From Silene conica (Eukaryota; Streptophyta; Magnoliopsida; Caryophyllales; Caryophyllaceae), in the NCBI GenBank assembly GCA_029255685.2, contig CM055311.2, positions 14,840,952-14,904,951 of the forward strand: a stretch of DNA of 64,000 nucleotides, read 5' to 3'. The position numbers and the translations under genes are program-made. This document shows, one piece after another, positions 21,506 to 32,065 of this stretch. The notes beneath the pieces were generated by a model. It was not told the origin of the DNA. It did not search any database and saw only the letters and a program-made list of their open reading frames with translations. The first letter of the stretch is position 1; every line of letters starts with the position of its first letter.

Positions 21506-23426
21506 ATGGCTTCAAACACCTTCTCTGATCGTCCCTTGCTACACAACAAATACCGCGCTGATTCGTGCTTTACTCTGATAGAGCCATCCACAGTTAGAGA
21601 CTTTTTTCCTTTTGATGAAAGTGTCGACATGATTGTACCCCGCCCTGGGCAAGCGCCTAACGCGCATTGTCCGGGATGGACTACCTTTTATGTATACCCG
21701 TTTTCGTTAGGTTTATCTTTCCCTTTTCCCCCCTTGGTGCAAGAATTCCTTCGCCACTCCAAGCTGCCTCTTTGGCAAATAAATCCTCACGCTTGAAGGA
21801 TTCTCCTATCCCTGTCTATGATAAGTGGTCGTCACTCTATTGACATTTCTTTGGGGGATCTAGCCCATTTCTACGCGATTCGGAGCCTGGGTGATGCTCA
21901 ATACACCCTCCGAGCTCGCTCTAAGATTGACCTCCCCATCATTCTTCCGAAAAAGGCTAAGGATGCCGGATGGTCCACTCAGTTTATTTATGTTCGAGTG
22001 GACTCGCTCCCTGTGCCCGCTGACTACATCTTCCAAGACCCAGTGGTTGATAGCAAAGGTATTGGCAGTTTCCTCCTTCTGTCTTTCGTTCTCGTTACCG
22101 CTCACGCCCTTACACTTTTTCCTGTGCAGTTGTGAAAGATCCAATTCCTTCGCCCAACATCACCGAGACCTACAATAAGCTTTTTGGACTGGACCCCGAT
22201 TTCCGCTGCTTCAATACTCTATTCGCCCAAGAGGAGCCTTCGGAGATGTCTGCCAGTTCATCCCAAACGAGGAAAACGGCCGCAGAGTTGCTTGCTGATC
22301 GTAGGAAAATGATGCTGGTTTCTTCTGTCAAGCCTTTAGCGAAGAGGAAACTGGCTCCAGGAGAACCCCTGCCTGTCGCCAAGAAGGCCACTATGCCTGC
22401 TCCTGCAGAATCGTCCCCTTCCGTCACCCCTTTTTGCCCTCCTCCTCCGGCAGTTTCCTCCAGGACGCGTCACCGGGCTCTCACCTCCACTGCTTTGGCC
22501 GACAGGTCTGCTGCCCCTGTTATTGAAGACTTGAGCGAGGATGTCATCCGTTTGCCGGAGGGCTTCAGCTGTCAGCTGGAGGAAGATCCCTGGCCTGCCA
22601 TGGGTCGTCTGCTGACCCCTGGCTCCAAGGCGCTGCTGGAGAATCAGCCTGCCGTGCCCTTGTGGCGGCAGGCAGCGGAGGATATCTTTTCGGTGAGTTT
22701 TCTCCTTTCTTTTTCCCTTGTTTCTGGTGGTACCCATGCTTTTACCCTCGGTAATCAAAGTGTTCCCCTGAATTTCTCCCTCAGGGCTTTCAAAAAATAC
22801 TGATGGGGTGCAGTAAGGCGGAGGCCATGTCCCAGGAGATGAAGACTCTGCAGGCCGGGCTGGAGGCTGAGAGGGGAATCAGGACGCGGAAGTCCGAGGA
22901 GCTGACAAGGGTTCAGGCGAGGGTAAAGGAGCTGGAGGACGCCCTGGCGGAGCAGGGTAGGAAGAGGGACGAGGCTTTAGCTGAGAAAGATCAGGCCTTA
23001 GCTGAAAAGGACCAGGCCCTGGCTGAGAGGGATGCGCGTCTGAGGGCCATGGTGATCAAAAAGAAGAGCCTGTCCAAGCTGCTATATGATATGGCTACTT
23101 TCTCTGCTCTGGAAACAAGGATAGCCTGCATGGAGGAGTTCGGGGCCGGGGAGCATATTAAGTGGAGTTTGGAGGATGAGAAGAAGCTCATGGAGCAGAT
23201 GTTTCCCGTCCATCCTGTGCTCCCGGACTTTTCTGACCTCAATCCCGACGGATCTCTACGTTCCCCGATTCCTGGCTCCCCCGAGGTTCAGAGCGCTCCT
23301 CCGGGATCTCCTGCTCCAGTTGGCGTCTTTCAGGATCAGCTTGTTGATGCTGCTGCGGAGGCGGACTCCTCTTCTACTCGTCATTCTGGCGATGAGCAGG
23401 TTGTGGAGGGAGCTGCTGATGTCTGA
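21506..23426 (+). pseudogene. Antisense accessory gene of the Tat element, one nonsense codon
   Basis: Extra gene running against gag-pol. Exons 21506-22058, 22130-22692 and 22785-23426 with GT-AG introns join into 586 codons in one frame, apart from a TGA at 21794-21796 (codon 97) where related proteins tend to have Trp. The N-terminal part (GLSFPFPPLVQEFLRHSKLP, then PLWQINPHA) resembles the 'putative gypsy-type transposon' domain (Transposase_28 family). The middle is Pro/Ala/Ser-rich and basic. The C-terminal third is a long coiled coil with AEKDQALAEKDQALAERD repeats, ending in an acidic tail. Function is unknown in this family; DNA binding and dimerisation are plausible. An upstream in-frame ATG (21458) would add a hydrophobic stretch, but MASNTF fits better after the pyrimidine-rich leader. 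One stop in an otherwise open gene suggests very recent loss. Confidence 0.8.
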
Positions 23427-24107
23427 TTTCTGCGCCCTTAGTGGCATTTAGGTTTAGTCGTTTTCATACTTGTTTTGCTGGTTGGGCTGGTGCCCTGAAC
23501 ATTTCTGTGCCCTGGGCCCTGCGTGGCGGGCCTTTGTTTGTTTTTGCTTTTCCCTGGCACATTTGAACTCTTTTCTGGGCGATCCCAGGGATTTTTGGCA
23601 GCCGTTTGTGCTGCCTTTTTAAGTATGCGTCTGTGGACGTTTTTTATGCCTTGTGTGTTTCTTCCTTTTTATTTTTTGTTTGTGCATGCTCGTATATTTT
23701 TTGGCCATGTGTGGGTGCTGGCTTCAGGGTATACCCATCTCAGTCAGAGGCTGCCAGGCTTTCGTGAGGGCTAGGTATCGTGGGCGACAGTGTCCCAGTT
23801 GCCTGTACTTCGCCATACTCACGCAATGTTTCGTTTTTTGAGTGAGGTTTGACTCAAGCTCGTTTTTCTAGTGACAACGTATCGCAAATATTTATGATAA
23901 AAAATACCTCGAGTACATTCTCATTGATTACCAAATTGGTTGATGTTTTTCAAATAACTCCCTCAGGATGGCTGGACCCTGGGGGTGGTACATTTGTGCA
24001 TGACTTAAAATATGAAACGTTTAAACATAGAATAAGTAAGTAAATACCCTAGGATTAGGATGTGGATCCTGGGCGCAGATTCTGAAAGAACATCTTGGTA
24101 CGCCTCC
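23427..24107. other. Noncoding spacer between antisense gene and pol
   Basis: Two genes converge here: the antisense gene from the left and pol from the right. T/G-rich sequence and no convincing frame. It should hold the 3' UTR of the antisense gene. Confidence 0.5.
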
Positions 24108-27100
24108 TTATACGTGATACTTCTTTAGGTGAAGGATATTCCAAGGTCTGGGCACCATTTTCCCTTCCATATCCATCAACCTGTAGGACCCGCTTCCCGT
24201 TGTGCTTTCCACTTGATAAGGTCCCTCCCAATTGTAGGCAAACTTTCCAGCGCTTGTATTCTTTGTGTTCTGGAATACTTTTCTGAGGACTAGGTCTCCT
24301 ACCTGGAGGGTCCTGATCTTCACGTTCTTGTTGTAACTTCGTGCCACCATTTGTTTATAGGCGGCCATTCTGATGGCAGCGCTGGTTCTGAGCTCATCTA
24401 CCGTGTCCAGGCTGCTAGCCATTTCTGCTTGATTGCGCTCTTCTGTTAGGCAGCCGTATCTCTGTGTTGGTACCTTCACCTCTGCTGGGATGACGGCTTC
24501 TGCTCCGAATACTAGGCTGAAGGGGGTTTGACCGGTTGCTGTCTTTGGAGTGGTTCTGTCAGACCAGAGAACCAAGGGCAACTCGTCTGCCCATTTTCCT
24601 CCAGCTTCCTCCAATCTCCTTTTCATGTTGTCCATAACTATCCTGTTGCTGGATTCTGCCTGGCCATTCGTCTGCGGGTACCTGGGAGCAGCTTTTAGTA
24701 GGGTGATATTCCAACTAGCACAAAATGCTTCGGTTTTGTTAGATATAAACTGTGAGCCGTTATCGCACACTATTTCAGAGGGTATACCGAATCTGCAGAT
24801 TATGTTTCGTTTAAGGAAAGATATCACCTGATTTTCTGTGACCTGGGGGAAGGCTTCTGCTTCTATCCACTTGGAGAAGTAGTCTGTTAGTGCGAGCATG
24901 TAGGTTCTATTCCCAGGTGCTCTGGGCAGCGGTCCTACTATGTCCATTCCCCATTTCATGAAGGGCCAGGGCGATATGATTGGATGCAGAGGTTCAGCGG
25001 GCTGATGCGTGACAGGAGCGTGTTTCTGGCAGGCTTCACATTTCTTGGCTAGTTCTACTGCGTCCCTTCGTATCGTCGGCCAGAAGTATCCCATTCTGAT
25101 TGCTTTGTTGGATAAACTCTTGCCCCCTGCATGATTTCCGCAGTCTCCGCTGTGGAGATCGTGCAAGACTGTCTGTGCCTCTTTGTCGCCCAGACACCTT
25201 AGGTAGGGTCCTGCTAGCGATTTCCTGAACAGCACACCATCTATTAGTATGAATCTGGAAGCTTTCATTTTGAATCCCCTTACCTCTTTTTTGTCAGCTG
25301 GTAGGGTTCCGTCTGTCAGCCATTTCTGGTAGGGTGACCTCCAATCCTCTGGCTGCTCCGCGGTGTTGCTGAGGACGCCTAATCCTGCTTCCCACTGGGT
25401 GCTGGAGTTTTCAACTTCTCGGTCTTCCTGGGAAGTTGAGGGTTCCAGCACGTGGGTGATGGGGATTGAGGAGATGTCTCCGGGCTTGAATGTTGCCCCC
25501 AGGTTAGCCAGCGCGTCTGCTTCTGCGTTCTGCTCCCTGGGTATTTGCTCTATTTTGAAGGTGATGAACCTTGCCTGTCTGTCTTTGACTACTTCCAGGT
25601 ATGCCGCCATCCTGGGGTCTTTGGCTTCGTACTCACCGTTGATATGATTTACTATGAGCTGCGAGTCACTGAACGCCTGCAGGTACCTGACTTTGAGGTC
25701 CAGGGCCAGTTGGAGTCCCTGGATCAAGGCCTCGTATTCTGCTACATTGTTGGTTGCTGGAAACTCGCATCGTACTGCCTGCACGATCATATCTCCCTGA
25801 GGGGACCTGAGTACCATCCCTACCCCCGCTCCTCTGCTGTTAGAGGCTCCGTCTACATGCAACGTCCAGCAGTTTTCCTCAGAGTCCATTTCGGGCAGGA
25901 TTTCTTTGGCTGCTTCCTTTTCCATACCTGGGCTGAAATCAGAGACAAAGTCTGCAAGGGCTTGCGATTTTATCGCGGTCCTTGTTTCAAATTTTAGGTC
26001 GTAGCCGCTCAGGTGGACTGACCATTTGGACATTCTTCCAGAAAGTTCTGGTTTACTCAATATGGGTCTTAGGGGGTAGCTAGTTAAGACGGATATAGAG
26101 TGAGACTCGAAGTAAGGTCTTAGTTTGTACCAAGCTGTAACTAAAGCAAGGACGAGTTTTTCAGGAGCGGTGTACCTGGTCTCTGCAGGTAGCAGAGACT
26201 TACTGATGTAGTAGACTGGATGCTGGGTCCCTTCGTGCTCTCGCACCAGGACCGCGCTTACTGCTACCTCGGTTACTGATAGGTATAAGTACAGCGGCTC
26301 CCCCTGCTCTGGTTTGGATAGGAGTGGTGGGGAGCTGAGGTACTTCTTCAGATCTGTGAACGCCTGCTCGTGCTCCTCTATCCACTCAAATCTCTTGCTT
26401 TTCCGTAGTATGTCATAAAATAATCGGCATCTGTCGGAGGATCTGGAGATGAACCTATTCAAGGCTGCCACCCTGCCGGTCAATTTCTGCACATCCTTTG
26501 GCTTCTGGGGGGACTCCAGTTGCAGGAGCGCTTTGATCTGCTCACTGCTTGCCTCGATTCCCCTTTGCGTGACCATATACCCCAGGAACTTCCCGCTGGA
26601 GACTCCGAACGTGCATTTGGAGGGGTTCAGCTTCATCTGGTACTTCCTCAGGATGCTGAAGGTTTCTTCTAGATGCTGGGTGTGTTGGCTGGCTGCTTTG
26701 GACTTGACAACCATGTCGTCTATGTAGACTTCCATGGTTTTGCCAATTTGTTCTTTGAACATCATGTTCACCAGCCTTTGATATGTGGATCCTGCATTTT
26801 TTAAACCGAATGGCATAACGTTATAACAGTAGATACCTCTTTCAGACCTGAATGCCGTTTTTTCTTGGTCTTCCGGATGCATTTTGATCTGGTTGTATCC
26901 GCTCCAGGCGTCCAGGAATGTGAGCATTTCATGGCCTGCGGTTGCATCCACCATTGCATCTATGTGCGGCAGAGGGAACGGGTCTTTAGGGCACGCCTTG
27001 TTGAGGTCGGTGAAGTCCACGCACACCCTCCATTTTCCGTTCTTTTTGGGGACCACTACCACGTTGGATAGCCATTCTGGGTAGGTTACTTCCCTTATCT

Positions 27101-27437
27101 TTCCTGCGGCCAGGAGGTCGTCCACCTCCTGGTTTATCACCTGGTTTCTTTCTGCGGCAAACTTTCTTCTCTTTTGCTGGACCGGCTTGTAGCCGGGGCT
27201 TACACTCAACCTGTGTGAAATTACATTTGGGTCTATCCCCACCATGTCCTCGTGGGACCATGCAAAGCAGTCGATGTTAGCTTTTAACAAATTTAATAGT
27301 TCTGAGCGAACGGTACCTGTGCACTCTGCTCCCACCAGTACCTTCCTCTCTGGGTGCAGCGGGTCCAGGGGAATTTCCTCTACCTCCACTTGGGGAGGTT
27401 CCTCGTAGGTTCCCCTGACCTGCTTTGCCTGTGATTG
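24108..27437 (-). CDS. pol: Tat retrotransposon Pol: RT, RNase H, integrase
   Basis: Copies the RNA genome and inserts the cDNA. The frame is open from the codon after the gag TAG (27437), and the first Met is at 27389. Counting from that Met (1093 residues): reverse transcriptase with NVVVVPKKNGKWRVCVDFTDLN and the catalytic YIDDMVVKS near residue 225; then the RT-linked RNase H; then a second RNase H-like domain beginning LHVDGASNSRGAGVGMVL near 510, a feature of Tat elements. The integrase HHCC zinc site (H...H...CEAC) lies near 755-785. The DDE core has Asp in MDIVGPLP (~816), Asp in CDNGSQF (~878) and Glu in GQAESSNR (~914). It ends LHLKKYHV. No break is visible. It lies in the same frame as gag-protease, so readthrough rather than frameshifting would join them. 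Confidence 0.92.
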   Translation of the reverse strand, partial: QSQAKQVRGTYEEPPQVEVEEIPLDPLHPERKVLVGAECTGTVRSELLNLLKANIDCFAWSHEDMVGIDPNVISHRLSVSPGYKPVQQKRRKFAAERNQVINQEVDDLLAAGKIREVTYPEWLSNVVVVPKKNGKWRVCVDFTDLNKACPKDPFPLPHIDAMVDATAGHEMLTFLDAWSGYNQIKMHPEDQEKTAFRSERGIYCYNVMPFGLKNAGSTYQRLVNMMFKEQIGKTMEVYIDDMVVKSKAASQHTQHLEETFSILRKYQMKLNPSKCTFGVSSGKFLGYMVTQRGIEASSEQIKALLQLESPQKPKDVQKLTGRVAALNRFISRSSDRCRLFYDILRKSKRFEWIEEHEQAFTDLKKYLSSPPLLSKPEQGEPLYLYLSVTEVAVSAVLVREHEGTQHPVYYISKSLLPAETRYTAPEKLVLALVTAWYKLRPYFESHSISVLTSYPLRPILSKPELSGRMSKWSVHLSGYDLKFETRTAIKSQALADFVSDFSPGMEKEAAKEILPEMDSEENCWTLHVDGASNSRGAGVGMVLRSPQGDMIVQAVRCEFPATNNVAEYEALIQGLQLALDLKVRYLQAFSDSQLIVNHINGEYEAKDPRMAAYLEVVKDRQARFITFKIEQIPREQNAEADALANLGATFKPGDISSIPITHVLEPSTSQEDREVENSSTQWEAGLGVLSNTAEQPEDWRSPYQKWLTDGTLPADKKEVRGFKMKASRFILIDGVLFRKSLAGPYLRCLGDKEAQTVLHDLHSGDCGNHAGGKSLSNKAIRMGYFWPTIRRDAVELAKKCEACQKHAPVTHQPAEPLHPIISPWPFMKWGMDIVGPLPRAPGNRTYMLALTDYFSKWIEAEAFPQVTENQVISFLKRNIICRFGIPSEIVCDNGSQFISNKTEAFCASWNITLLKAAPRYPQTNGQAESSNRIVMDNMKRRLEEAGGKWADELPLVLWSDRTTPKTATGQTPFSLVFGAEAVIPAEVKVPTQRYGCLTEERNQAEMASSLDTVDELRTSAAIRMAAYKQMVARSYNKNVKIRTLQVGDLVLRKVFQNTKNTSAGKFAYNWEGPYQVESTTGSGSYRLMDMEGKMVPRPWNILHLKKYHV

Positions 27438-27440
27438 CTA
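27432..27440 (-). promoter_or_regulatory. Leaky stop: TAG CAA TCA between gag-PR and pol
   Basis: The only barrier between the two open frames is the TAG at 27440-27438. It is followed by CAA TCA, which fits the CAR-YYA hexanucleotide known to promote readthrough of UAG in plant RNA virus replicase genes. Seen: exact match and unbroken frame on both sides. Inferred: that it is used to set the Gag to Gag-Pol ratio. Confidence 0.7.
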
Positions 27441-29996
27441 TGCTGGGGGAGGAGTGGCTGTAGGCTTGAGTGCCACCTTGTAACAGCTCCTGGCTTCTTC
27501 CTGGTTTCCTCTTATGGTCTGGACTCCCCACGGTGTGGGGAACTTGAGGCACTGGTGGTATGATGATGGGATGGCTTTCATATCATGTATCCACGGCCTG
27601 CCCAGGATGACGTTGTAGGTGGAGGGACCGTCAATCACCAGGTACCTCACCTGCTTGTTGACTCCTCCGGCGTAGGTCGGGATCATGATTTCTCCGAGTG
27701 AATGCTTCGTTTCTCCGCTGAATCCCACCAGTGGAACCGCCTTTCTGAGTAGGTCTGCTTCCCCAAATCCCATACTTTTCAGCGTCTCTAACATGATGAT
27801 ATTGACTGAACTCCCCGTGTCCACCAGGATCTTCTTTACCCGGCAGTTTCCTATGGACAGGGTGATGATCAGGGCGTCATCATGGTATTCAGCACCCTCT
27901 TCTGCATCCGTTTCATCGAAGCTGACGACCGGTAGATCCTGGGCGCTGATCCTGCACGAGGATTCTGGCTTGTCTCCTTTAACTCGGGTGGCGTGCCTCT
28001 TGGCTGCGGAATAGGTAAGTCCGCACAGCTCCGAGCCCCCTGTTATCACGTTAATAGTTCTAGTGCAAAGAGGGGGACTAGAGGGTGCTACCTGGCGAGT
28101 CGCGTTCACCTTGGTTCCTTTTGGCAAGATGTGGTTCAGATTACCTTGCTCGTACTGATACCGGACTTCTTTTCTGAGGGTGATGCAATCTTCAGTTGTA
28201 TGCCCGATGTCTTCGTTGTGGAAGTCACACCTTAGGTTGGTGTCCCTTCCGTCCTTGCTTCTTTCTTCTGCCCGCTTCTTGGGCCACTTCACCTTTTCTC
28301 CCAACTCCTTTAGCGCTTTGATTAGTCCTGCAAGATTAACAGTGAAACCGTACTCTTGTACCTTTGGCGGCAGATTTGGGTCATTCTTCCAGTTTTTTCC
28401 TCCAGAAACTTTATGCACCGGCCTGTTGTAGGGTTTGGATTTCTCCTGCCTGTCTGCTGCTGGTGTCTTCCTGCTGGTAGATGCGGAGCCGCAACTGATC
28501 CTCCTGGGCCCTGCATCCTCTTCCAGTCGGATGGCATCCAACGCCTTTTGCTGAACCTGAGCATAGGCCGTGCATGGCCATTTGGTGAGCTCCTTGTATA
28601 GGTCGGAGGCCTGGGGTAGCCCCCAGCGAAAGGCGTGGATGGCAGCTTTCTCCTCGCAATGGGGAATGGACACCATTTCCTTGTTGAATCTGGCCAGGTA
28701 GTCTCTGGTGGATTCTGCATCGCCTTGCTGGATCTCGTAGAGGTCGCTGCTCTGCTTCTCTGGCCGCCTGCTGCTGGCGAACTGCTGGTTGAACGCGTTC
28801 ACCAGATCCGCAAAGCTGGACATGCTGGAGTTGGGTAGAGTGACGAACCATTGAAGGGCGGCTCCTGAGAGAGTGGACCCGAATCCTTTACACATGCATG
28901 CCTCTTTCAGGGAGCCTGAGGCCGTGACCACCATCATTTTCTGTTTGTATTGGTTGATGTGGTCTATCGGATCAGCTGTTCCGTCGTAGCTGGTCATGTT
29001 TGGTGGAGTAAACCCCTTGGGCACATCTACTGAGACGATGTTGTGGGTGAATGGCGAGTCTGCGTAGCTGTCTGGGGCCGCTTTCTCCAGGGGCCTTGGC
29101 ATTCCTGGGATGCGGCTGACTAAATCCCACAGCTCCTTGTACTGGTGCTCCCATGGATTCGGTCCTGCAAGAGGGTTAGCGAAATTCCAAGGAGTGGTAT
29201 GGGTGAGTGGTGCATACCCTGGTGCTCCTGGTGTCCGGCCGACCATGGGCTGGCAGAGTGCCTGATGATTCATTGGCACGGTGTGCACTATTGACGGCGT
29301 CTGCTGGATGGGATATCCTGATGAGCCAGCCCCCAGCGGAGGTGGTTGCCTTGCTGATGACCCTTCCCCTTGTGTCCAGACTGAGGTCGGGGTGAAAAAA
29401 GGTCCTGCATTACCATGTTGGTTAGTGATAATAGGTGGCCTTACAGATTCGTTACCTGGGGCCCCCGTTTGAGGTGGCGGCGAATCTAGGTTGATGGAGA
29501 GGTAGCCCAAGCCTGTCGGAGTGATTCTTCCTGGAGGTGCGACCCCGGAGAGGTCCAGTCTGGTGACTATCTCGCTGGGAATCGCCCTGCTCTCTGGGGG
29601 TCTTGGGATTTCTGCCTCTGCGCCTGGGTTTCTGCTGGCACGCGGAGGTAGATTCTGAGCCGTTGCTAACTTTCTGAGCTCTTGGTTGTCCTTCCTTAAG
29701 CCGTCGACTGCCTGGTGGAGGGTAAATATCCCTTCCATCATCGTCTTCCACATGGCTGGGGTGGGAGCATCCGCCGGGTTTGAGCTAGCCGCCGCGCCGC
29801 TGTTGGTGACGCCTGATTGCGCCTGAGGAGTGCTAACAGCGAGGGGGGTGCTGTCCACTGGAGCGCTGACCACTGTAGGAGCGCTGACCACGGGAGCACT
29901 GATCACTGTGGAAGTGCTGACCGTAGTGGATTTGGAAGAGGTTTCTGTTGCCACTGGGATGGGTTGTGAGGTTGTTTGAGAAGCTGGGTTTGTCAT
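27438..29996 (-). CDS. gag: Tat retrotransposon Gag-protease
   Basis: 852-residue structural protein with a C-terminal aspartic protease. The N-terminal ~300 residues are Pro/Ser/Thr-rich. The capsid-like retrotrans_gag region follows (ALQWFVTLPNSSMSSFADLV, then FNQQFASSRRPEKQSSDLYE and TRDYLARFNKEM). A CX2HX5HX4C zinc-binding segment (CDFHNEDIGHTTEDC) lies near residue 590. The protease active site DTGSSVNI is near residue 726, followed by DGPSTYNVILGRPWIH. The start ATG is 72 nt inside the 5' LTR boundary, just past the primer site, as usual. It ends TPPPA at the TAG that separates it from pol in the same frame. Confidence 0.92.
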   Translation of the reverse strand: MTNPASQTTSQPIPVATETSSKSTTVSTSTVISAPVVSAPTVVSAPVDSTPLAVSTPQAQSGVTNSGAAASSNPADAPTPAMWKTMMEGIFTLHQAVDGLRKDNQELRKLATAQNLPPRASRNPGAEAEIPRPPESRAIPSEIVTRLDLSGVAPPGRITPTGLGYLSINLDSPPPQTGAPGNESVRPPIITNQHGNAGPFFTPTSVWTQGEGSSARQPPPLGAGSSGYPIQQTPSIVHTVPMNHQALCQPMVGRTPGAPGYAPLTHTTPWNFANPLAGPNPWEHQYKELWDLVSRIPGMPRPLEKAAPDSYADSPFTHNIVSVDVPKGFTPPNMTSYDGTADPIDHINQYKQKMMVVTASGSLKEACMCKGFGSTLSGAALQWFVTLPNSSMSSFADLVNAFNQQFASSRRPEKQSSDLYEIQQGDAESTRDYLARFNKEMVSIPHCEEKAAIHAFRWGLPQASDLYKELTKWPCTAYAQVQQKALDAIRLEEDAGPRRISCGSASTSRKTPAADRQEKSKPYNRPVHKVSGGKNWKNDPNLPPKVQEYGFTVNLAGLIKALKELGEKVKWPKKRAEERSKDGRDTNLRCDFHNEDIGHTTEDCITLRKEVRYQYEQGNLNHILPKGTKVNATRQVAPSSPPLCTRTINVITGGSELCGLTYSAAKRHATRVKGDKPESSCRISAQDLPVVSFDETDAEEGAEYHDDALIITLSIGNCRVKKILVDTGSSVNIIMLETLKSMGFGEADLLRKAVPLVGFSGETKHSLGEIMIPTYAGGVNKQVRYLVIDGPSTYNVILGRPWIHDMKAIPSSYHQCLKFPTPWGVQTIRGNQEEARSCYKVALKPTATPPPA

Positions 29997-30046
29997 TTTT
30001 GAGAGATTTTCAGGATTTTGTGTTTTTAGGTTGAATAATCACTACA

Positions 30047-30064
30047 GCCCCACGGTGGGCGCCA
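30047..30064 (-). promoter_or_regulatory. Primer-binding site of the Tat element
   Basis: TGGCGCCCACCGTGGGGC, three bases inside the 5' LTR. It would pair with the 3' end of a tRNA (TGG pairs with CCA). I cannot be sure which tRNA. Confidence 0.75.
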
Positions 30065-30067
30065 AAA

Positions 30068-30710
30068 TGTTTAGGTCAAAATTTACCTAAGGTTAATTTA
30101 GGAGGTTATAGTGATTCCAAACTTGCTAAGTGGCGTATTTAGACAAAGTAGGTAATTTGGAGAGTAATAAGAAGAAGCATGAAAGACGAGAGGTTTGATG
30201 ACGCAGGAAGCCCCTTGGGGAAAAACTGCGGGAAGAAGGTTTCTTCCAAGTTCCACTAGAATTATCCTCCAGAAGGTTATGAGATTACAAGTATTTCTAT
30301 GACTTTCTTAGTGTTTCTTTATGTGCTCAGTGTATTGTGTATGCAATAATGTGTGTGTTGTATGTACAAATGCTTGGATATATATAAAAACCTAGTTCTA
30401 TGGACCGTTGGATTGGACTCTTATCCAACGGATCCTTCTTCTCCTTTTTCTCCTTTTGGGCCTTCTTTCTACTTGCTTTCTCTGACGGAAGATAGCTGCT
30501 TGGCCATTTGGGGAAATCTTCGAGCAATGCTCCTTTTGGCTTTTTCCTTCTTCTCGACTACTCTGCGCGCCTCCTTCTTCCACACTCTTCTTTTTGCATT
30601 GACTTCTCATTTCTTTATATTATTTGATTTTAGCATCCAATGTTCATCCTTTGCCCAATCATACGATGCCGCGTGTTAGCTTAACAAAATTGTAATTTTG
30701 GGGCGTAACA
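30068..30710 (-). repeat. 5' LTR of the Tat element
   Basis: 643 bp, TG...CA, flanked on the outside by ATTAT. One substitution relative to the other LTR. Confidence 0.95.
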
Positions 30711-30715
30711 ATTAT

Positions 30716-32065
30716 CTTATAAGATTGTTTGAGATATAGGGGTACCCTTTTTTAGGGAAGGAATTTTGTTTTGGTCTTCCACCCGCGCATGACCAGCCTA
30801 TAGTGACTACCCTCTGTCTTTCCCTTGCCCTAAATTTAGCGGTTTTTGAGTTGAAGATTTCTAGTATAATCGAGTTTGTTGTTAGTGCGTTTTCGTCTCA
30901 TTTTCTGATCCAACCAATGTTAAAGCTCTATATATCGTAGAAGCCTGACTTTTAAGTAATTGAATCTTCTCAATGATGTTCTTGAATCTTGATGACTTTA
31001 AACATGATGTGAAATTTGAGCCGCATAACAATGATGTTAATCGAGAACTCCGTTATATGGTTGACCTTTTAATTTTCAATGTTAATGGGAAACGAGTCGC
31101 TTATCCTTTTAACACTTTGGGCTCGGACAAGAAAGGTAAGAAACCTTTACTAGCTGACGATATGGTTGATAAGTCTGCAACCCTGTTAAATTGGATGAAG
31201 CATCTTGTAGTAAAGTCCTTTGGTTTACGGATGATGTTTCTCATACTCATGCTGCAATTACAACTAGTTCTGCTATTAATATTATTAATTAATATTGATT
31301 TTGAAAGCCCTAATTCGAAGACTATTATCATCCACCCTATAAGAAATGTCTTATTTCAATTTTAGATAATATACGTTTGTCTTCAAAAAATACAAATATA
31401 TTAACACACATTTTCCAATTAACGTCTTAAAATTAAGCTCAATTCAAACTCCAAACTCAAAATTATGTGTTGGTCAATTTACATGTTTAATTATTGTTGT
31501 ACATATTAAACCTTTTGTAATTAAAATCCCAAATTGTGCATGGTCGATTGAACCATTAGACCTAGATCTCAACAGTATTATGACCAAAACACACACACAC
31601 ATACACATATGAGTATATGACTAGGACATTTTAAAGAACAATTCGAAGCATTAGACCAAGATCTCAGCAGTACCATCAGTAAACAATTAACTTTTCATTT
31701 TTAACAACAAATTACAAATGATTCCTTGCTGAGTTTTGTTTCCATTCAATCACCCGTCTCCCGACTCAACTCCACACTACAATGTGTAATACTATCACAT
31801 TTACATGCCACCTATTTTACATTAGAAAGGACATAACCCTTCCTCGATTCGTACAGTCAGTATTATGTGTGAAGCTTCTTCCAAATAACATGATCTAGAA
31901 GAATCCTCAACCGATCCAGTTACCTCCGATACAATAGCATCCAGATTATGACTAAATCAAAACCGTGACGTATAAATCAGAGGATTCAAAAGCATAGCAT
32001 CTTCCCTGACAACCTTTCACATCTAACAAAGTTTCTCACTCGGTAAGTCCGTGTAAACCGAATCT
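30716..32065. other. Intergenic region with one unidentified open frame
   Basis: Mostly AT-rich. A plus-strand frame at 30973-31365 could encode 130 residues (start MMFLNLDDFKHDV). Its first ~85 residues look protein-like (RELRYMVDLLIFNVNGKRVA), while the rest is hydrophobic low complexity. I do not recognise a family; it may be a transposon remnant. The stretch 31366-32065 holds a (CA)n tract near 31590 and the 3' UTR of the PHD gene. Confidence 0.35.

Larger units (their letters stand above)
20483..30710 (-). mobile_element. Complete Tat-lineage (Retand-like) Ty3 LTR retrotransposon
   Basis: 10,228 bp, transcribed right to left. The LTRs at 20483-21125 and 30068-30710 are both 643 bp, start TG and end CA, and differ at one position that I can find (G at 21106, T at 30691). 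A perfect 5-bp target duplication ATTAT lies at 20478-20482 and 30711-30715. Order on the element strand: 5' LTR, primer-binding site, gag-protease, TAG, RT-RNase H-integrase, then an antisense spliced gene, polypurine tract and 3' LTR. Lineage call: the pol architecture, the TGGCGCC-type primer site, the GGGGGCTAA tract and an antisense extra ORF all fit the Tat clade, where such ORFs have been described. Gag and pol frames are open, so this copy may be functional. Confidence 0.93.

Noticed and set aside
30973..31365. Considered as a host gene of about 130 residues.
   Set aside because: No recognised family, the C-terminal part is low complexity, and there is no start context or neighbour support; mentioned only within the intergenic entry.
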